Counted from the first letter of the stretch, positions 34,271 through 44,649 are shown. The stretch: 45,853 bases of DNA from Actinomycetota bacterium (GCA_018268455.1 JAFDWM010000010.1:1-45853), one strand, 5' to 3'. Numbers and translations are program-made. Notes: generated from the sequence alone by a model not told the origin.

Positions 34271-35110
34271 ATGGCTATTCGCAAGTACAAGCCCACGACC
34301 CCGGGTCGCCGCGGCTCGTCGGTGGCCGACTTCGCCGAGATCACCCGATCGACGCCGGAGAAGTCGCTGCTGCGTCCGCTCAGCAAGACCGGTGGCCGCA
34401 ACAACCAGGGCCGCATCACGACCCGTCACATCGGTGGTGGCCACAAGCGCCAGTACCGTGTCATCGACTTCCGTCGCAATGACAAGGACGGCATCGACGC
34501 CAAGGTCGCGCACATCGAGTACGACCCCAACCGCACCGCGCGCATCGCGCTGCTGCACTACTTCGACGGCGAGAAGCGCTACATCATCGCGCCGAACAAG
34601 CTGAAGCAGGGCGACGTGGTCGAGTCGGGTCCCTCGGCCGACATCAAGCCGGGCAACAACCTGCCGCTGAAGAACATCCCGACGGGTACCGTCATCCACG
34701 CCATCGAGCTCCGCCCCGGCGGCGGCGCGAAGATGGCCCGCTCGGCCGGCGCCTCCGTGCGTCTGGTCGCGAAGGACGGCCCCTACGCTCAGCTGCGTCT
34801 GCCCTCGGGCGAGATCCGCAACGTCGACGCGCGCTGCCGTGCGACGATCGGCGAGGTCGGCAACGCCGAGCAGTCGAACATCAACTGGGGCAAGGCCGGC
34901 CGCAAGCGCTGGAAGGGCGTGCGCCCGACCGTCCGCGGTGTCGCGATGAACCCGGTCGACCACCCGCACGGTGGTGGTGAGGGCAAGACGTCCGGTGGTC
35001 GTCACCCCGTCACCCCCTGGGGCCAGGCTGAGGGACGCACCCGTCACGCCAACAAGGAAAGCGACAAGTACATCGTGCGTCGCCGTAACGCTGGCAAGAA
35101 GCGCAAGTAG
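34271..35110 (+). CDS. rplB: 50S ribosomal protein L2
   Basis: The 279-residue protein starts [16 protein letters not shown] and includes the C-terminal [19 protein letters not shown] stretch with the conserved His near the peptidyl transferase centre. The ribosome site GGGGATAAGGA is good. Confidence 0.98.
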   Translation: MAIRKYKPTTPGRRGSSVADFAEITRSTPEKSLLRPLSKTGGRNNQGRITTRHIGGGHKRQYRVIDFRRNDKDGIDAKVAHIEYDPNRTARIALLHYFDGEKRYIIAPNKLKQGDVVESGPSADIKPGNNLPLKNIPTGTVIHAIELRPGGGAKMARSAGASVRLVAKDGPYAQLRLPSGEIRNVDARCRATIGEVGNAEQSNINWGKAGRKRWKGVRPTVRGVAMNPVDHPHGGGEGKTSGGRHPVTPWGQAEGRTRHANKESDKYIVRRRNAGKKRK

Positions 35111-35122
35111 GAGTAAGAGAAG

Positions 35123-35404
35123 ATGCCTCGCAGTCTTAAGAAGGGCCCCTTCGTCGACGAGCACCTGCTTCGCAAGGTGATCGGTCAGAACGAAGCCGGC
35201 ACGAAGAACGTCATCAAGACCTGGTCGCGCCGGTCGATGATCATCCCCGCCATGCTGGGACACACCATCGCCGTGCACGACGGACGCAAGCACATCCCCG
35301 TGTTCGTGTCCGAGACCATGGTCGGTCACAAGCTGGGCGAGTTCGCGCCCACCCGCACCTTCCGCGGCCACGAGAAGGACGACAAGAAGGGGCGGCGCCG
35401 CTAA
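35123..35404 (+). CDS. rpsS: 30S ribosomal protein S19
   Basis: The 93-residue protein has [17 protein letters not shown] and [17 protein letters not shown], with the C-terminal basic tail DDKKGRRR. It forms part of the 30S head next to S13. The stop overlaps the rplV ATG by one nt. Confidence 0.98.
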   Translation: MPRSLKKGPFVDEHLLRKVIGQNEAGTKNVIKTWSRRSMIIPAMLGHTIAVHDGRKHIPVFVSETMVGHKLGEFAPTRTFRGHEKDDKKGRRR

Positions 35405-35784
35405 TGGTCGAATCCATCGCACGCGTGAAGCACATCCGCGTGACCCCGCAGAAGGCTCGTCGTGTCGTCGCCCTCATCAAGGGCAAGCAGGCGCAGGAAG
35501 CCCTCGCCATCCTGAAGTTCGCGCAGCAGAGCGCCTCCGAGCCGATCTACAAGCTCGTGCACTCCGCCATCGCCAACGCCCAGGTGAAGGCCGATCGCGA
35601 CGGCGAGTTCCTCGATGAGCAGGATCTCTACATCAAGAACGCCTTCGTGGACGAGGGGACGACGCTCAAGCGCTTCCAGCCCCGCGCCCAGGGTCGCGCG
35701 TTCCAGATCAAGAAGCGCACGAGCCACATCACGGTCGTGCTGGCCACCCCCGAGGTCGCCAAGAACGAGAAGGCGAGCAAGTAA
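35404..35784 (+). CDS. rplV: 50S ribosomal protein L22
   Basis: The 126-residue protein has [19 protein letters not shown] and the hairpin [19 protein letters not shown] that lines the exit tunnel and is a site of macrolide-resistance changes in other bacteria. No such change is evident by eye. Confidence 0.98.
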   Translation: MVESIARVKHIRVTPQKARRVVALIKGKQAQEALAILKFAQQSASEPIYKLVHSAIANAQVKADRDGEFLDEQDLYIKNAFVDEGTTLKRFQPRAQGRAFQIKKRTSHITVVLATPEVAKNEKASK

Positions 35785-36539
35785 TGGGACAGAAGGTAAA
35801 CCCGTACGGCTTCCGGCTCGGCATCACCACGGACCACGTGTCCCGGTGGTTCTCTGACTCGACCAAGCCGGGTCAGCGCTACGCCGACTACGTGGCCGAG
35901 GACATCCGGATCCGCAAGCTGCTGCAGACGCAGCTCGACCGCGCCGGCGTCTCGAACATCGAGATCGAGCGCACCCGCGACCGCGTCCGCGTGGACATCC
36001 ACACGGCCCGTCCGGGCATCGTCATCGGCCGCCGTGGCGCCGAGGCCGAGCGCATCCGCGGCGACCTCGAGAAGCTCACCGGCAAGCAGATCCAGCTGAA
36101 CATCCTCGAGGTGAAGAACCCCGAGGCCGACGCTCAGCTCGTCGCTCAGGGCATCGCCGAGCAGCTGTCTGCTCGCGTGGCCTTCCGTCGCGCCATGCGC
36201 AAGGGCCTCCAGGGTGCCCAGCGCGCCGGCGCGAAGGGCATCCGGATCCAGGTCTCGGGCCGCCTCGGCGGCGCGGAGATGAGCCGGTCGGAGTTCTACC
36301 GCGAGGGTCGTGTGCCGCTGCACACGCTGCGCGCGAACATCGACTACGGCTTCTACGAGGCCAAGACCACCTTCGGCCGCATCGGCGTGAAGGTCTGGAT
36401 CTACAAGGGCGACCTCACCAACAAGGAGCTTGCTCGCGAGCAGGCCAACGCACCGAAGTCCCGTCGTGACGACCGTGGTGGCGACCGTCGCCGCGGCCCG
36501 CGCAACGAGGCTCCCGTCGCAGAAGGAGCGTCTGCCTGA
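35784..36539 (+). CDS. rpsC: 30S ribosomal protein S3
   Basis: The 251-residue protein has the KH RNA-binding segment ([20 protein letters not shown]) and the C-terminal domain [20 protein letters not shown]. The last 35 residues form a basic Arg/Asp/Gly tail ([16 protein letters not shown]) longer than in Escherichia coli, as is common in actinobacteria. It begins at the rplV stop. Confidence 0.98.
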   Translation: MGQKVNPYGFRLGITTDHVSRWFSDSTKPGQRYADYVAEDIRIRKLLQTQLDRAGVSNIEIERTRDRVRVDIHTARPGIVIGRRGAEAERIRGDLEKLTGKQIQLNILEVKNPEADAQLVAQGIAEQLSARVAFRRAMRKGLQGAQRAGAKGIRIQVSGRLGGAEMSRSEFYREGRVPLHTLRANIDYGFYEAKTTFGRIGVKVWIYKGDLTNKELAREQANAPKSRRDDRGGDRRRGPRNEAPVAEGASA

Positions 36540-36958
36540 TGCTTATCCCTCGTAAGGTCAAGTTCCGCAAGCAGCATCACCCCAAGCGTGATGGTGCGGC
36601 CACCGGCGGCACGAAGGTCTCCTTCGGCGAGTTCGGCATCCAGGCCCTCACCCCCGCCTATGTGACCAACCGTCAGATCGAGTCCGCTCGTATCGCGATG
36701 ACGCGTCACATCAAGCGTGGTGGAAAGGTGTGGATCAACATCTACCCCGACCGCCCGCTCACGAAGAAGCCGGCCGAGACCCGCATGGGTTCCGGTAAGG
36801 GTTCCCCCGAGTGGTGGGTCGCCAACGTCAAGCCCGGCCGCGTCCTCTTCGAGGTCGCCGGTGTCAACGAGCAGCTCGCCCGTGAGGCACTGCAGCGGGC
36901 AATCCACAAGCTGCCGCTCAAGGCACGCATCATCAAGCGCGAGGAGGGCGACGCGTAA
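36539..36958 (+). CDS. rplP: 50S ribosomal protein L16
   Basis: The 139-residue protein starts [19 protein letters not shown] and contains [19 protein letters not shown], near the A-site tRNA. It overlaps the rpsC stop by one nt. Confidence 0.98.
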   Translation: MLIPRKVKFRKQHHPKRDGAATGGTKVSFGEFGIQALTPAYVTNRQIESARIAMTRHIKRGGKVWINIYPDRPLTKKPAETRMGSGKGSPEWWVANVKPGRVLFEVAGVNEQLAREALQRAIHKLPLKARIIKREEGDA

Positions 36959-37272
36959 TGGCGATCGGCACCAAGGAGCTCGGTGTGACCGAGCTCGACA
37001 CGTTCGAAGACCAGCGCCTCGTCGAGGAGCTGCGCAAGGCCAAGGAGGAGCTGTTCAACCTCCGTTTCCAGTCGGCCACCGGCCAGCTGGAGAGCCACGG
37101 CCGCATCCGCGCCGTCAAGCGCGACATCGCGCGCCTGTACACCGTGATCCGCGAGCGCGAGCTGGGCATCCGTGCGACGCCCGCTCCGGTCGAGGCTCCG
37201 GCCAAGAAGGCGTCCAAGGCAAAGGCGAAGAAGGCCGACGAGGCTGAAGCGCCGAAGGAGGAGGCCGAGTAA
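36958..37272 (+). CDS. rpmC: 50S ribosomal protein L29 with Lys/Ala-rich tail
   Basis: The 104-residue protein has a normal L29 core of about 75 residues ([32 protein letters not shown]). The last 30 residues are a low-complexity Ala/Lys/Glu tail beginning [20 protein letters not shown], which makes it longer than most L29 proteins. The tail probably sits on the ribosome surface. One-nt overlap with both neighbours. Confidence 0.96.
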   Translation: MAIGTKELGVTELDTFEDQRLVEELRKAKEELFNLRFQSATGQLESHGRIRAVKRDIARLYTVIRERELGIRATPAPVEAPAKKASKAKAKKADEAEAPKEEAE

Positions 37273-37589
37273 TGGCTGAGAAGAAGGCTGCTGCGGCCGA
37301 GGCCGAGGCCGTCTCGCACGATGTGCGCGACGCCGACGCCCGCGGTTACCGCAAGTCGCGCCGCGGCTACGTCGTCAGCGACAAGATGGACAAGACCATC
37401 GTCGTCGAGGTCGAGGACCGCGTGAAGCACCCGCTGTACGGCAAGGTCATGCGTCGCACGACCAAGGTCAAGGCGCACGACGAGAACAACACCGCCGGCA
37501 TCGGCGACCTCGTTCTCATCAACGAGACCCGCCCGCTGAGCGCCACGAAGCGCTGGCGTCTGGTGGAGATCCTGGAGAAGGCAAAGTGA
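37272..37589 (+). CDS. rpsQ: 30S ribosomal protein S17
   Basis: The 105-residue protein has the OB-fold core [20 protein letters not shown] and [19 protein letters not shown]. It has an N-terminal extension of about 25 residues starting [14 protein letters not shown]. It binds 16S rRNA early in 30S assembly. Confidence 0.97.
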   Translation: MAEKKAAAAEAEAVSHDVRDADARGYRKSRRGYVVSDKMDKTIVVEVEDRVKHPLYGKVMRRTTKVKAHDENNTAGIGDLVLINETRPLSATKRWRLVEILEKAK

Positions 37590-37954
37590 TCCAGACCGAG
37601 TCCCGCCTCAAGGTCGCCGACAACACCGGCGCCAAGGAGCTGCTCACCATCCGCGTGCTCGGCGGCTCCAGCCGTCGCTACGCCGGCCTGGGTGACATCA
37701 TCGTCGCCACGGTCAAGGACGCGATCCCGGGTGGAAACGTGAAGAAGGGTGACGTCGTCAAGGCGGTCGTCGTCCGCACGAAGAAGCAGACCCGCCGTCC
37801 CGACGGCTCGTACATCAAGTTCGACGAGAACGCCGCCGTGATCCTGAAGAACGACGGGGAGCCCCGCGGCACCCGCATCTTCGGACCGGTCGGTCGTGAG
37901 CTTCGCGACAAGAAGTTCATGAAGATCGTTTCGCTCGCCCCGGAGGTGCTGTAA
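37586..37954 (+). CDS. rplN: 50S ribosomal protein L14
   Basis: The 122-residue protein has [19 protein letters not shown] at the start and the end [23 protein letters not shown] 37586 overlaps the rpsQ stop by 4 nt. Confidence 0.98.
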   Translation: MIQTESRLKVADNTGAKELLTIRVLGGSSRRYAGLGDIIVATVKDAIPGGNVKKGDVVKAVVVRTKKQTRRPDGSYIKFDENAAVILKNDGEPRGTRIFGPVGRELRDKKFMKIVSLAPEVL

Positions 37955-37957
37955 CTC

Positions 37958-38317
37958 ATGGCGAACATCAAGAAGGGTGACCTGGTTCAGGTCATCTCCG
38001 GCCGCAAGCAGGACAAGGGCGGCGACCGCGGCAAGCAGGGCAAGGTCCTCGAGATCCTGCCCGAGACCAACCGCGTGATCGTGGAGGGCGTGAACTACGC
38101 CACGAAGCACACGCGTGTCGGCCAGACCCAGCGCGGTACCAAGACGGGCGGCATCGAGACCATCGAGGCCCCCATCCACATCTCGAACGTCGCCCTGGTC
38201 GACCCCGAGACGAAGAAGCCGACCCGTGTCGGTCACCGCGTCGAGGAGCAGGTCAAGGACGGCGTGAAGCGCACGGTTCGCGTGCGCTACGCGAAGAAGA
38301 GCGGTAAGGACCTCTGA
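37958..38317 (+). CDS. rplX: 50S ribosomal protein L24
   Basis: The 119-residue protein contains the KOW motif [18 protein letters not shown] and [20 protein letters not shown]. It helps start 50S assembly. The stop overlaps rplE. Confidence 0.97.
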   Translation: MANIKKGDLVQVISGRKQDKGGDRGKQGKVLEILPETNRVIVEGVNYATKHTRVGQTQRGTKTGGIETIEAPIHISNVALVDPETKKPTRVGHRVEEQVKDGVKRTVRVRYAKKSGKDL

Positions 38318-38907
38318 TGGCGGCTGCTGACGCCGCGGGCGCTGTCAAGGTGCAGCCCCGCCTGAAGGCGAAGTACAACAACGAGATCAAGAAGGCGCTG
38401 CAGGACGAGTTCGGCTACGAGAACGTCATGCAGATCCCCGGCCTGGTCAAGGTCGTCGTCAACACCGGTGTCGGTGAGGCTGCGCGCGACTCCAAGGTGA
38501 TCGATGGTGCGGTCGACGACCTCACCAAGATCACCGGCCAGAAGCCGATCGTCACGAAGGCCCGCAAGTCCATCGCGCAGTTCAAGCTGCGCGAGGGTCA
38601 GGCCATCGGCGCGCACGTCACCCTCCGCGGCGACCGCGCGTGGGAGTTCGTGGACCGCCTCGTCAACCTCGCACTGCCCCGTATCCGCGACTTCCGCGGT
38701 CTCTCGGACAAGCAGTTCGACGGCAACGGCAACTACACCTTCGGTCTCACGGAGCAGAGCGTGTTCCACGAGATCGATCAGGACAAGATCGACCGCGTGC
38801 GCGGCTTCGACATCACCGTGGTCACCACGGCGAAGAACGACGACGAGGGCCGGGCTCTGCTCCGCCACCTCGGCTTCCCGTTCAAGTCGAACGAGGCGCA
38901 GGCGTAA
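38317..38907 (+). CDS. rplE: 50S ribosomal protein L5
   Basis: The 196-residue protein has [40 protein letters not shown] and [19 protein letters not shown]. It contacts 5S rRNA and P-site tRNA. In most bacteria rpsN follows here, but in this window a terminator-like hairpin follows instead. Confidence 0.98.
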   Translation: MAAADAAGAVKVQPRLKAKYNNEIKKALQDEFGYENVMQIPGLVKVVVNTGVGEAARDSKVIDGAVDDLTKITGQKPIVTKARKSIAQFKLREGQAIGAHVTLRGDRAWEFVDRLVNLALPRIRDFRGLSDKQFDGNGNYTFGLTEQSVFHEIDQDKIDRVRGFDITVVTTAKNDDEGRALLRHLGFPFKSNEAQA

Positions 38908-38917
38908 GTCATGCGTT

Positions 38918-38958
38918 GAAGACCGGATCCTGGGGGTACTCCTCGGGATCCGGTCTTC
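38918..38958 (+). terminator. 13-bp perfect hairpin between rplE and rpsH
   Basis: GAAGACCGGATCC pairs perfectly with GGATCCGGTCTTC across a 15-nt loop, 10 nt after the rplE stop. It lies exactly where rpsN would be in other genomes. Confidence 0.75.
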
Positions 38959-38977
38959 GGGCGTGTCGCACGTGACG

Positions 38978-38983
38978 TACAAT
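38978..38983 (+). promoter_or_regulatory. -10 box TACAAT before rpsH
   Basis: TACAAT stands in an AT-rich stretch (GTACAATTGAAAATTGCG) that is unusual for this genome. It lies after the rplE hairpin and about 76 nt before rpsH. No clear -35 box. Confidence 0.6.
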
Positions 38984-39058
38984 TGAAAATTGCGTGCTCA
39001 TCGCAGGCCGTCTGCCGTGTAACGGCAGCCGGAACCTCATGAACGAAAGAAGACAACT

Positions 39059-39457
39059 ATGACGATGACAGACCCGGTCGCAGATCTGCTGACCCGTCTG
39101 CGCAACGCGAACTCGGCGCACCACGACTCCGTGACCCTGCCGTCGAGCAAGCTGAAGACCCACATTGCCGAGATCCTCCAGCAGGAGGGCTACATCTCCG
39201 GCTGGGAGGTCTCCGACGCCCGCGTCGGCAAGAACCTCACCATCTCGCTGAAGTACGGCCCGAACCGCGAGCGGTCGATCGCCGGCATCAAGCGCGTCTC
39301 GAAGCCCGGCCTGCGCGTGTACGCGAAGTCGACCGAGCTGCCCAAGGTCCTCGGCGGCCTCGGCGTGGCGATCCTGTCCACCTCCTCCGGTCTCCTCACG
39401 GACCGTCAGGCAGAGCAGAAGGGCGTGGGCGGAGAAGTTCTCGCCTACGTGTGGTGA
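39059..39457 (+). CDS. rpsH: 30S ribosomal protein S8
   Basis: The 132-residue protein has [20 protein letters not shown] at the start and ends [20 protein letters not shown]. It binds the central domain of 16S rRNA. GAACGAAAGAAG precedes the ATG. First gene of the second part of the spc cluster. Confidence 0.98.
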   Translation: MTMTDPVADLLTRLRNANSAHHDSVTLPSSKLKTHIAEILQQEGYISGWEVSDARVGKNLTISLKYGPNRERSIAGIKRVSKPGLRVYAKSTELPKVLGGLGVAILSTSSGLLTDRQAEQKGVGGEVLAYVW

Positions 39458-39463
39458 TCTGAA

Positions 39464-40000
39464 ATGTCGCGTATCGGACGACTTCCCATCGAGATCCCCG
39501 CGGGCGTGACCGTTTCGGTCGACGGCCGCCAGGTCTCGGTGAAGGGCCCCAAGGGCGAGCTCTCGCTCACCGTGGCCAACCCGATCGAGGTGTCGGTCGA
39601 GGAGAACCAGGTTCTCGTCACCCGCCCGGACGACGAGCGCGCCTCGCGCTCGCTGCACGGCCTGACCCGCACCCTCATCAACAACGACATCATCGGCGTG
39701 ACCCAGGGCTACTCCAAGGGCCTCGAGGTCGTCGGCACCGGTTACCGCGTGCAGCAGAAGGGCAGCTCGGTCGAGTTCGCCCTCGGCTTCTCGCACCCGG
39801 TCCTGATCGACCCGCCCGCCGGCATCACCCTGACGGTCGAGGGCAACAACAAGCTCACCGTCAGCGGCATCAGCAAGCAGGCCGTCGGCGAGGCGGCTGC
39901 GAACATCCGCAAGATCCGCAAGCCCGAGCCGTACAAGGGCAAGGGTGTGCGCTACGCCGGCGAGGTCGTGCGTCGCAAGGCCGGAAAGGCTGGTAAGTAA
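39464..40000 (+). CDS. rplF: 50S ribosomal protein L6
   Basis: The 178-residue protein has [16 protein letters not shown] and [11 protein letters not shown] at the start and the C-terminal [20 protein letters not shown]. It lies near the factor-binding site of the 50S subunit. Confidence 0.98.
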   Translation: MSRIGRLPIEIPAGVTVSVDGRQVSVKGPKGELSLTVANPIEVSVEENQVLVTRPDDERASRSLHGLTRTLINNDIIGVTQGYSKGLEVVGTGYRVQQKGSSVEFALGFSHPVLIDPPAGITLTVEGNNKLTVSGISKQAVGEAAANIRKIRKPEPYKGKGVRYAGEVVRRKAGKAGK

Positions 40001-40002
40001 TC

Positions 40003-40362
40003 ATGGCTGTGAAGTCGAAGTCCGACGCCCGCGCGCGTCGTCACGCCCGCCTTCGCAAGAAGATCCAGGGCACCGAGGTGCGCCCGCGCCTGGTCGTCAC
40101 CCGTTCGGCCCGCCACGTCTTCGTGCAACTGGTCGACGACAGCAAGGGCCACACCGTGGCCAGTGCCTCCACCCTCGAGACCGACGTGCGCGGCTTCGAC
40201 GGTGACAAGACCGCCAAGGCCCGCAAGCTCGGCGAGCTCGTCGCCGAGCGTGCGAAGGCCGCCGGCGTGTCCGAGGCCGTGTTCGACCGCGGCGGCAACC
40301 GGTACGCCGGTCGCGTCGCGGCCATCGCCGATGGCGCCCGTGAGGGAGGGCTGGCACTGTGA
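40003..40362 (+). CDS. rplR: 50S ribosomal protein L18
   Basis: The 119-residue protein contains [19 protein letters not shown] and [20 protein letters not shown]. It binds 5S rRNA together with L5. The end overlaps rpsE by 4 nt. Confidence 0.98.
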   Translation: MAVKSKSDARARRHARLRKKIQGTEVRPRLVVTRSARHVFVQLVDDSKGHTVASASTLETDVRGFDGDKTAKARKLGELVAERAKAAGVSEAVFDRGGNRYAGRVAAIADGAREGGLAL

Positions 40363-41048
40363 GTGACATCAAGGAGAACGAAGTGACCGAGACGGCTCCT
40401 GCCGCCGAGAACGCGGCCGGTTCCGAGGCTCCGCAGCGCGATGAGCGCCGCGGCGGCCGTGGTGGCCGCGACCGTGGCCAGGGCGGCCGCGACCGCAACT
40501 CCCGCGACCGTGGGGACAACCAGTTCCTCGAGCGCGTGGTGACCATCAACCGCGTGTCGAAGGTCGTCAAGGGCGGTCGTCGCTTCAGCTTCACCGCGCT
40601 CGTCGTGGTGGGTGACGGCAACGGTCTCGTGGGCGTCGGCTACGGCAAGGCCCGCGAGGTTCCCCTCGCCATCTCGAAGGGTGTCGAGGAGGCCAAGCGC
40701 AACTTCTTCCGCGTGCCGCGCTCCGCGTCGACCATCCCGCACCCGGTGCAGGGCGAGGCCGCTGCCGGCGTCGTGCTGCTGCGTCCGGCCGCTGCCGGTA
40801 CCGGTGTCATCGCCGGTGGTCCGGTGCGCGCCGTGCTCGAGTGCGCCGGGATCCACGACGTGCTGTCGAAGTCGCTCGGCTCGTCGAACACGATCAACAT
40901 CGTGCACGCGACGGTGGAGGCCCTGAAGCAGCTCGAGGAGCCCCGTGCGGTCGCCGCGCGTCGTGGCCTCGAGTTCGACCAGGTCGCTCCGGCGCGTCTC
41001 GTCCGCGCAGAGGCTGAGGCCATCGCTGCGCAGAAGGCAGGTGCCTGA
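40359..41048 (+). CDS. rpsE: 30S ribosomal protein S5
   Basis: The 229-residue protein has the RNA-binding domain [20 protein letters not shown] and [20 protein letters not shown]. The first 50 residues are a disordered Arg/Gly/Asp-rich extension ([17 protein letters not shown]). GTG 40359 is used. Confidence 0.97.
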   Translation: MSDIKENEVTETAPAAENAAGSEAPQRDERRGGRGGRDRGQGGRDRNSRDRGDNQFLERVVTINRVSKVVKGGRRFSFTALVVVGDGNGLVGVGYGKAREVPLAISKGVEEAKRNFFRVPRSASTIPHPVQGEAAAGVVLLRPAAAGTGVIAGGPVRAVLECAGIHDVLSKSLGSSNTINIVHATVEALKQLEEPRAVAARRGLEFDQVAPARLVRAEAEAIAAQKAGA

Positions 41049-41233
41049 TGGCTGCGCGCCTCAAGGTCACGCAGGTCAAGTCCAAGGTGAGCGAGAAGCA
41101 GAACCAGCGCGACACGCTGCGTTCGCTCGGCCTCAAGCGGATCGGCGACTCGGTCGTCCGTCCCGACGACGCCCAGACCCGCGGCTACGTCCGCGCGGTC
41201 GCTCACCTCGTCAAGGTTGAGGAGATCGACTAA
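41048..41233 (+). CDS. rpmD: 50S ribosomal protein L30
   Basis: The 61-residue protein has [19 protein letters not shown] and [20 protein letters not shown]. It matches the usual short bacterial L30. It overlaps both neighbours by one nt. Confidence 0.97.
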   Translation: MAARLKVTQVKSKVSEKQNQRDTLRSLGLKRIGDSVVRPDDAQTRGYVRAVAHLVKVEEID

Positions 41234-41754
41234 TGGCTGAGAAGAAGGAAGCGGCCACCAAGACCGCCGCCAAGAAGCCGGCCGCCAAGAAGGCCGAGGA
41301 GACCACCGTCTCCCGTCCCGGCGTCCTGAAGGTGCACCACCTGCGTCCGGTCCCCGGCGCCAACACCGCCAAGACCCGCGTGGGTCGCGGTGAGGGCTCC
41401 AAGGGCAAGACCGCCGGTCGCGGCACCAAGGGCACCAAGGCCCGCAACACCGTTCGCGTCGGTTTCGAGGGTGGGCAGATGCCGCTGCACATGCGCACCC
41501 CGAAGCTGCGCGGGTTCAAGAACCCGTTCCGCGTGGAGTACCAGGTCGTGAACCTGGAGAAGCTCGCCGAGCTCTACCCGGCCGGTGGCGACGTGACCGT
41601 CGCCGACCTGGTCGCCAAGGGCGCGGTCCGCAAGAACGAGAAGGTCAAGGTTCTGGGCAACGGCGACATCGCCGTGGCACTGACCGTGTCGGTCGACAAG
41701 GTCTCCGGCTCTGCGGAGCAGAAGATCGTCGCCGCCGGCGGATCCGTCAAGTAG
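41233..41754 (+). CDS. rplO: 50S ribosomal protein L15
   Basis: The 173-residue protein has [20 protein letters not shown] and [21 protein letters not shown] Lys/Ala-rich N-terminal extension of about 28 residues ([20 protein letters not shown]) precedes the core. Last ribosomal protein gene of this run; a strong terminator follows. Confidence 0.97.
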   Translation: MAEKKEAATKTAAKKPAAKKAEETTVSRPGVLKVHHLRPVPGANTAKTRVGRGEGSKGKTAGRGTKGTKARNTVRVGFEGGQMPLHMRTPKLRGFKNPFRVEYQVVNLEKLAELYPAGGDVTVADLVAKGAVRKNEKVKVLGNGDIAVALTVSVDKVSGSAEQKIVAAGGSVK

Positions 41755-41763
41755 CACTCGTCG

Positions 41764-41793
41764 AGAGGGGCCGGAGATTTCTCCGGCCCCTCT
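41764..41793 (+). terminator. 14-bp perfect hairpin terminator after rplO
   Basis: AGAGGGGCCGGAGA pairs with TCTCCGGCCCCTCT across a two-base turn, followed by TTGCGTT. It separates the ribosomal genes from secY. Confidence 0.85.
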
Positions 41794-41796
41794 TGC

Positions 41797-41811
41797 GTTA
41801 CCCTGGGTAAC
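41797..41811. promoter_or_regulatory. Perfect 15-bp palindrome over the secY -10 box
   Basis: GTTACCCTGGGTAAC is a perfect 7-1-7 palindrome that contains TACCCT, a likely -10 box for secY. A bound protein would block initiation. Confidence 0.5.
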
Positions 41812-41856
41812 TGACTGCCCCTCGTCGGGCATCATCCCTTTCAGGAAGGCAAGCTT

Positions 41857-43179
41857 TTGTTCAGCGCCATCGCGCGGATCTTCCGCACGCCGGATCTTCG
41901 ACGCAAGATCGGCTTCACGATCGCGATCATCGCGATCTACCGCCTCGGATCAACCGTGCCGGCTCCGTTCGTGAGCTTCCCCAACGTCACCGAGTGTCTC
42001 GCGCAGAACAGCGGCACCGACGGCCTGCTCGGGCTCGTCAACCTGTTCTCCGGCGGCGCGCTGCTGAAGCTGTCGATCTTCGCGCTCGGCGTGATGCCGT
42101 ACATCACGGCCTCGATCATCACGCAGCTGCTGCGCGTGGTCATCCCGCACTTCGAGACGCTGCACAAGGAGGGCCAGGCCGGTCAGGCCAAGCTCACCCA
42201 GTACACGCGGTACGTCACCATCGCGCTCGCGCTGCTGCAGTCGACCACGCTGGTCACCGTCGCGCGCACCGGCCAGCTGTTCGGCCAGACCGGCGTCGCG
42301 GCCTGCAACCAGCTGCTCACCAACGACGTGTGGTGGGCGCAGCTGCTGCTCATCATCACGCTGACGGCCGGCACCGGCCTCATCATGTGGTTCGCCGAGC
42401 TCGTCACCGAGAAGGGCATCGGCAACGGCATGTCGCTGCTGATCTTCACCTCGATCGCGGCCACCTTCCCCGGCGCCATGTGGTCGATCTGGCAGACCAA
42501 GGGCTTCGAGGTCTTCCTGCTCGTGCTGCTCATCGGAATCGTCGTGATGACCGCGGTGGTCTTCATCGAGCAGTCGCAGCGTCGGATCCCGGTGCAGTAC
42601 GCCAAGCGGATGGTCGGTCGGCGCACTTACGGCGGCACCAACACGTACATCCCGATCAAGGTCAACATGGCCGGTGTGATCCCGGTCATCTTCGCCTCGT
42701 CGCTGCTGTACATCCCGATGCTGATCGCGCAGTTCAACATCCCGCAGGACGGCAAGACGCCGCCGGCGTGGGCGACGTGGATCATGACGTACTTCGTCAA
42801 GGGCGACCACCCGATCTACATGCTGACGTACTTGCTGCTCATCATCGGGTTCACGTACTTCTACGTGGCGATCACGTTCAACCCGACCGAGGTCGCCGAC
42901 AACATGAAGAAGTACGGCGGCTTCATCCCGGGCATCCGCGCGGGCCGTCCCACGGCCGAGTACCTCGACTACGTGCTCACCCGCATCACGTTCCCCGGAT
43001 CCCTCTACCTCGGCGTCGTCGCGCTGATCCCGCTGATCGCGCTGGCGACGGTCGGGGCGAACCAGAACTTCCCGTTCGGCGGCGCCTCGATCCTCATCAT
43101 CGTCGGCGTCGGTCTCGAGACGGTGAAGCAGATCGACGCACAGCTTCAGCAGCGACACTACGAAGGGCTTCTCCGATGA
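41857..43179 (+). CDS. secY: Protein translocase subunit SecY
   Basis: This is the channel of the Sec translocon. The 440-residue protein begins FSAIARIFRTPDLRRKIGFT and has ten hydrophobic helices in the usual spacing. The plug region follows FVSFPNVTECLA. Cytoplasmic loops carry the conserved SQRRIPVQYAKRM and KKYGGFIPGIRAGRPT, which contact SecA or the ribosome. The start is TTG 41857 with AGGAAGG upstream, a weak codon that may limit synthesis. The stop overlaps adk by 4 nt. Confidence 0.97.
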   Translation: MFSAIARIFRTPDLRRKIGFTIAIIAIYRLGSTVPAPFVSFPNVTECLAQNSGTDGLLGLVNLFSGGALLKLSIFALGVMPYITASIITQLLRVVIPHFETLHKEGQAGQAKLTQYTRYVTIALALLQSTTLVTVARTGQLFGQTGVAACNQLLTNDVWWAQLLLIITLTAGTGLIMWFAELVTEKGIGNGMSLLIFTSIAATFPGAMWSIWQTKGFEVFLLVLLIGIVVMTAVVFIEQSQRRIPVQYAKRMVGRRTYGGTNTYIPIKVNMAGVIPVIFASSLLYIPMLIAQFNIPQDGKTPPAWATWIMTYFVKGDHPIYMLTYLLLIIGFTYFYVAITFNPTEVADNMKKYGGFIPGIRAGRPTAEYLDYVLTRITFPGSLYLGVVALIPLIALATVGANQNFPFGGASILIIVGVGLETVKQIDAQLQQRHYEGLLR

Positions 43180-43790
43180 CGGCATCCGCACAGACCACTG
43201 CTCGCCTTCTGATCGTCGGCCCGCAGGGCTCCGGCAAGGGCACGCAGGGCGTGCGGATCTCCGAGGCGCTCGGGATCCCCGTCGTCTCGACCGGCGACAT
43301 CTTCCGCGCCAACATCAAGGCCGGCACCGAACTGGGTCAGCAGGTCACCGCGATCCTGCAGGCCGGCGACCTCGTCTCGGACGAGCTGACCGGTGCGCTG
43401 GTGCGCGACCGCCTGGCGCAGCCCGACGCGGTCAACGGGTTCCTGCTCGACGGGTACCCGCGCAACGCCGCGCAGGTGGTGCAGCTCGACGACCTCCTCG
43501 CCGAGTCCGGCACCGCGCTCGACGCGGTGATCCTGCTCGACGTGCCGCGCGACGAGGTGTTCGCGCGTCTCAAGATCCGTGCCGCGGAGCAGGGGCGTGC
43601 CGACGACACCGACGAGGGCATCACGCACCGTCTGGACATCTACGAGCGCGAGACCACGCCGATCCTCGAGGCGTTCGGCGCCCGCGGCCTCGTCGACCGG
43701 ATCGACGGCGTCGGCGGTCTCGACGAGATCACCGAGCGCATCTTCGCGGCGCTGGCGGCGCGCGGCATCGTCGACGGCGCCGCGGCCTGA
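43176..43790 (+). CDS. adk: Adenylate kinase
   Basis: This enzyme interconverts ATP, AMP and ADP. The 204-residue protein has a P-loop VGPQGSGKGTQGV, the NMP-binding STGDIFRANIKAGTELGQ, and DGYPRNAAQV. The lid (IRAAEQGRADDTDEGITHRL) is short and has no Cys, so no zinc site is present, as in other actinobacterial enzymes. It overlaps secY by 4 nt. Confidence 0.96.
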   Translation: MTASAQTTARLLIVGPQGSGKGTQGVRISEALGIPVVSTGDIFRANIKAGTELGQQVTAILQAGDLVSDELTGALVRDRLAQPDAVNGFLLDGYPRNAAQVVQLDDLLAESGTALDAVILLDVPRDEVFARLKIRAAEQGRADDTDEGITHRLDIYERETTPILEAFGARGLVDRIDGVGGLDEITERIFAALAARGIVDGAAA

Positions 43791-43791
43791 C

Positions 43792-44640
43792 GTGGCGTTC
43801 CGCCGCTCCATCTACAAGAGCCGCGCCCAGCTCGAGCTGATGCGCGAGCCGGGCCTGATCACCGCCGCGGCCCTCGCCGCCGTGCGTGACGCGGTGCGCC
43901 CGGGGATCACCACCGGCGAGCTCGACGCGATCGCCGACCGGGTGGTCGCCGATCGCGGCGCGGAGTCGAACTTCAAGCTCGTGCGCGGCTACCGCCACAC
44001 CACCTGCATCTCGGTCAACGACCAGGTCGTGCACGGGATCCCCGGATCCCGGGTGCTGCAGGCCGGCGACATCGTCTCGATCGACGCGGGCGCGCAGTTC
44101 AAGGGCTGGAACGGCGACAGCGCGATCACGGTCGTCGTGCCTGGTTCCGATGACGCCGGCCTCACGAGCGCACGCCAGGCGCTGTCCGACGTGACCGAGG
44201 GCTCGATGTGGGCCGGTGCCGCCGCGATGGCGACGGCGAAGCACCTGGGCGACATCTCCGCCGCGATCGAGGACCACATCCTCGGCGCGGGCCCGTCTGC
44301 CCTGGGCGTGCCCTACGGGATCCTGCGCGATTACGTCGGCCACGGCATCGGACGCAAGATGCACGAGGCTCCGAGCCTGTTCAACTACCGCACGCCCGAC
44401 CGTGGCGCCGAGGTGCGCCCGGGCCTGGTGCTCGCGATCGAGCCGATGGTCACGGCCGGATCCGACCAGACGTTCGTCGAGGACGACGACTGGACCGTCA
44501 CGACGACCGACGGATCCGACGGCGCGCACTGGGAGCACAGTGTCGCCCTGCACGACGGCGGCATCTGGGTGCTCACCGCCCCCGACGGCGGCGCCGCAGG
44601 CCTCGCGCCCTTCGGCGTGACCCCGGTCCCGCTGGGCTGA
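43792..44640 (+). CDS. map: Methionine aminopeptidase, type I
   Basis: This enzyme removes the N-terminal Met from new proteins. The 282-residue protein has all metal ligands: D98 (SIDAG), D109 (NGDSA), H184 (GHGIG), E217 (AIEPM) and E248 (HWEHS). The start is GTG 43792, 2 nt after the adk stop. In many actinobacteria infA, rpsM, rpsK, rpoA and rplQ come next; here a palindrome and a nuclease-like gene intervene. Confidence 0.96.
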   Translation: MAFRRSIYKSRAQLELMREPGLITAAALAAVRDAVRPGITTGELDAIADRVVADRGAESNFKLVRGYRHTTCISVNDQVVHGIPGSRVLQAGDIVSIDAGAQFKGWNGDSAITVVVPGSDDAGLTSARQALSDVTEGSMWAGAAAMATAKHLGDISAAIEDHILGAGPSALGVPYGILRDYVGHGIGRKMHEAPSLFNYRTPDRGAEVRPGLVLAIEPMVTAGSDQTFVEDDDWTVTTTDGSDGAHWEHSVALHDGGIWVLTAPDGGAAGLAPFGVTPVPLG

Positions 44641-44649
44641 CGGCCTGCC

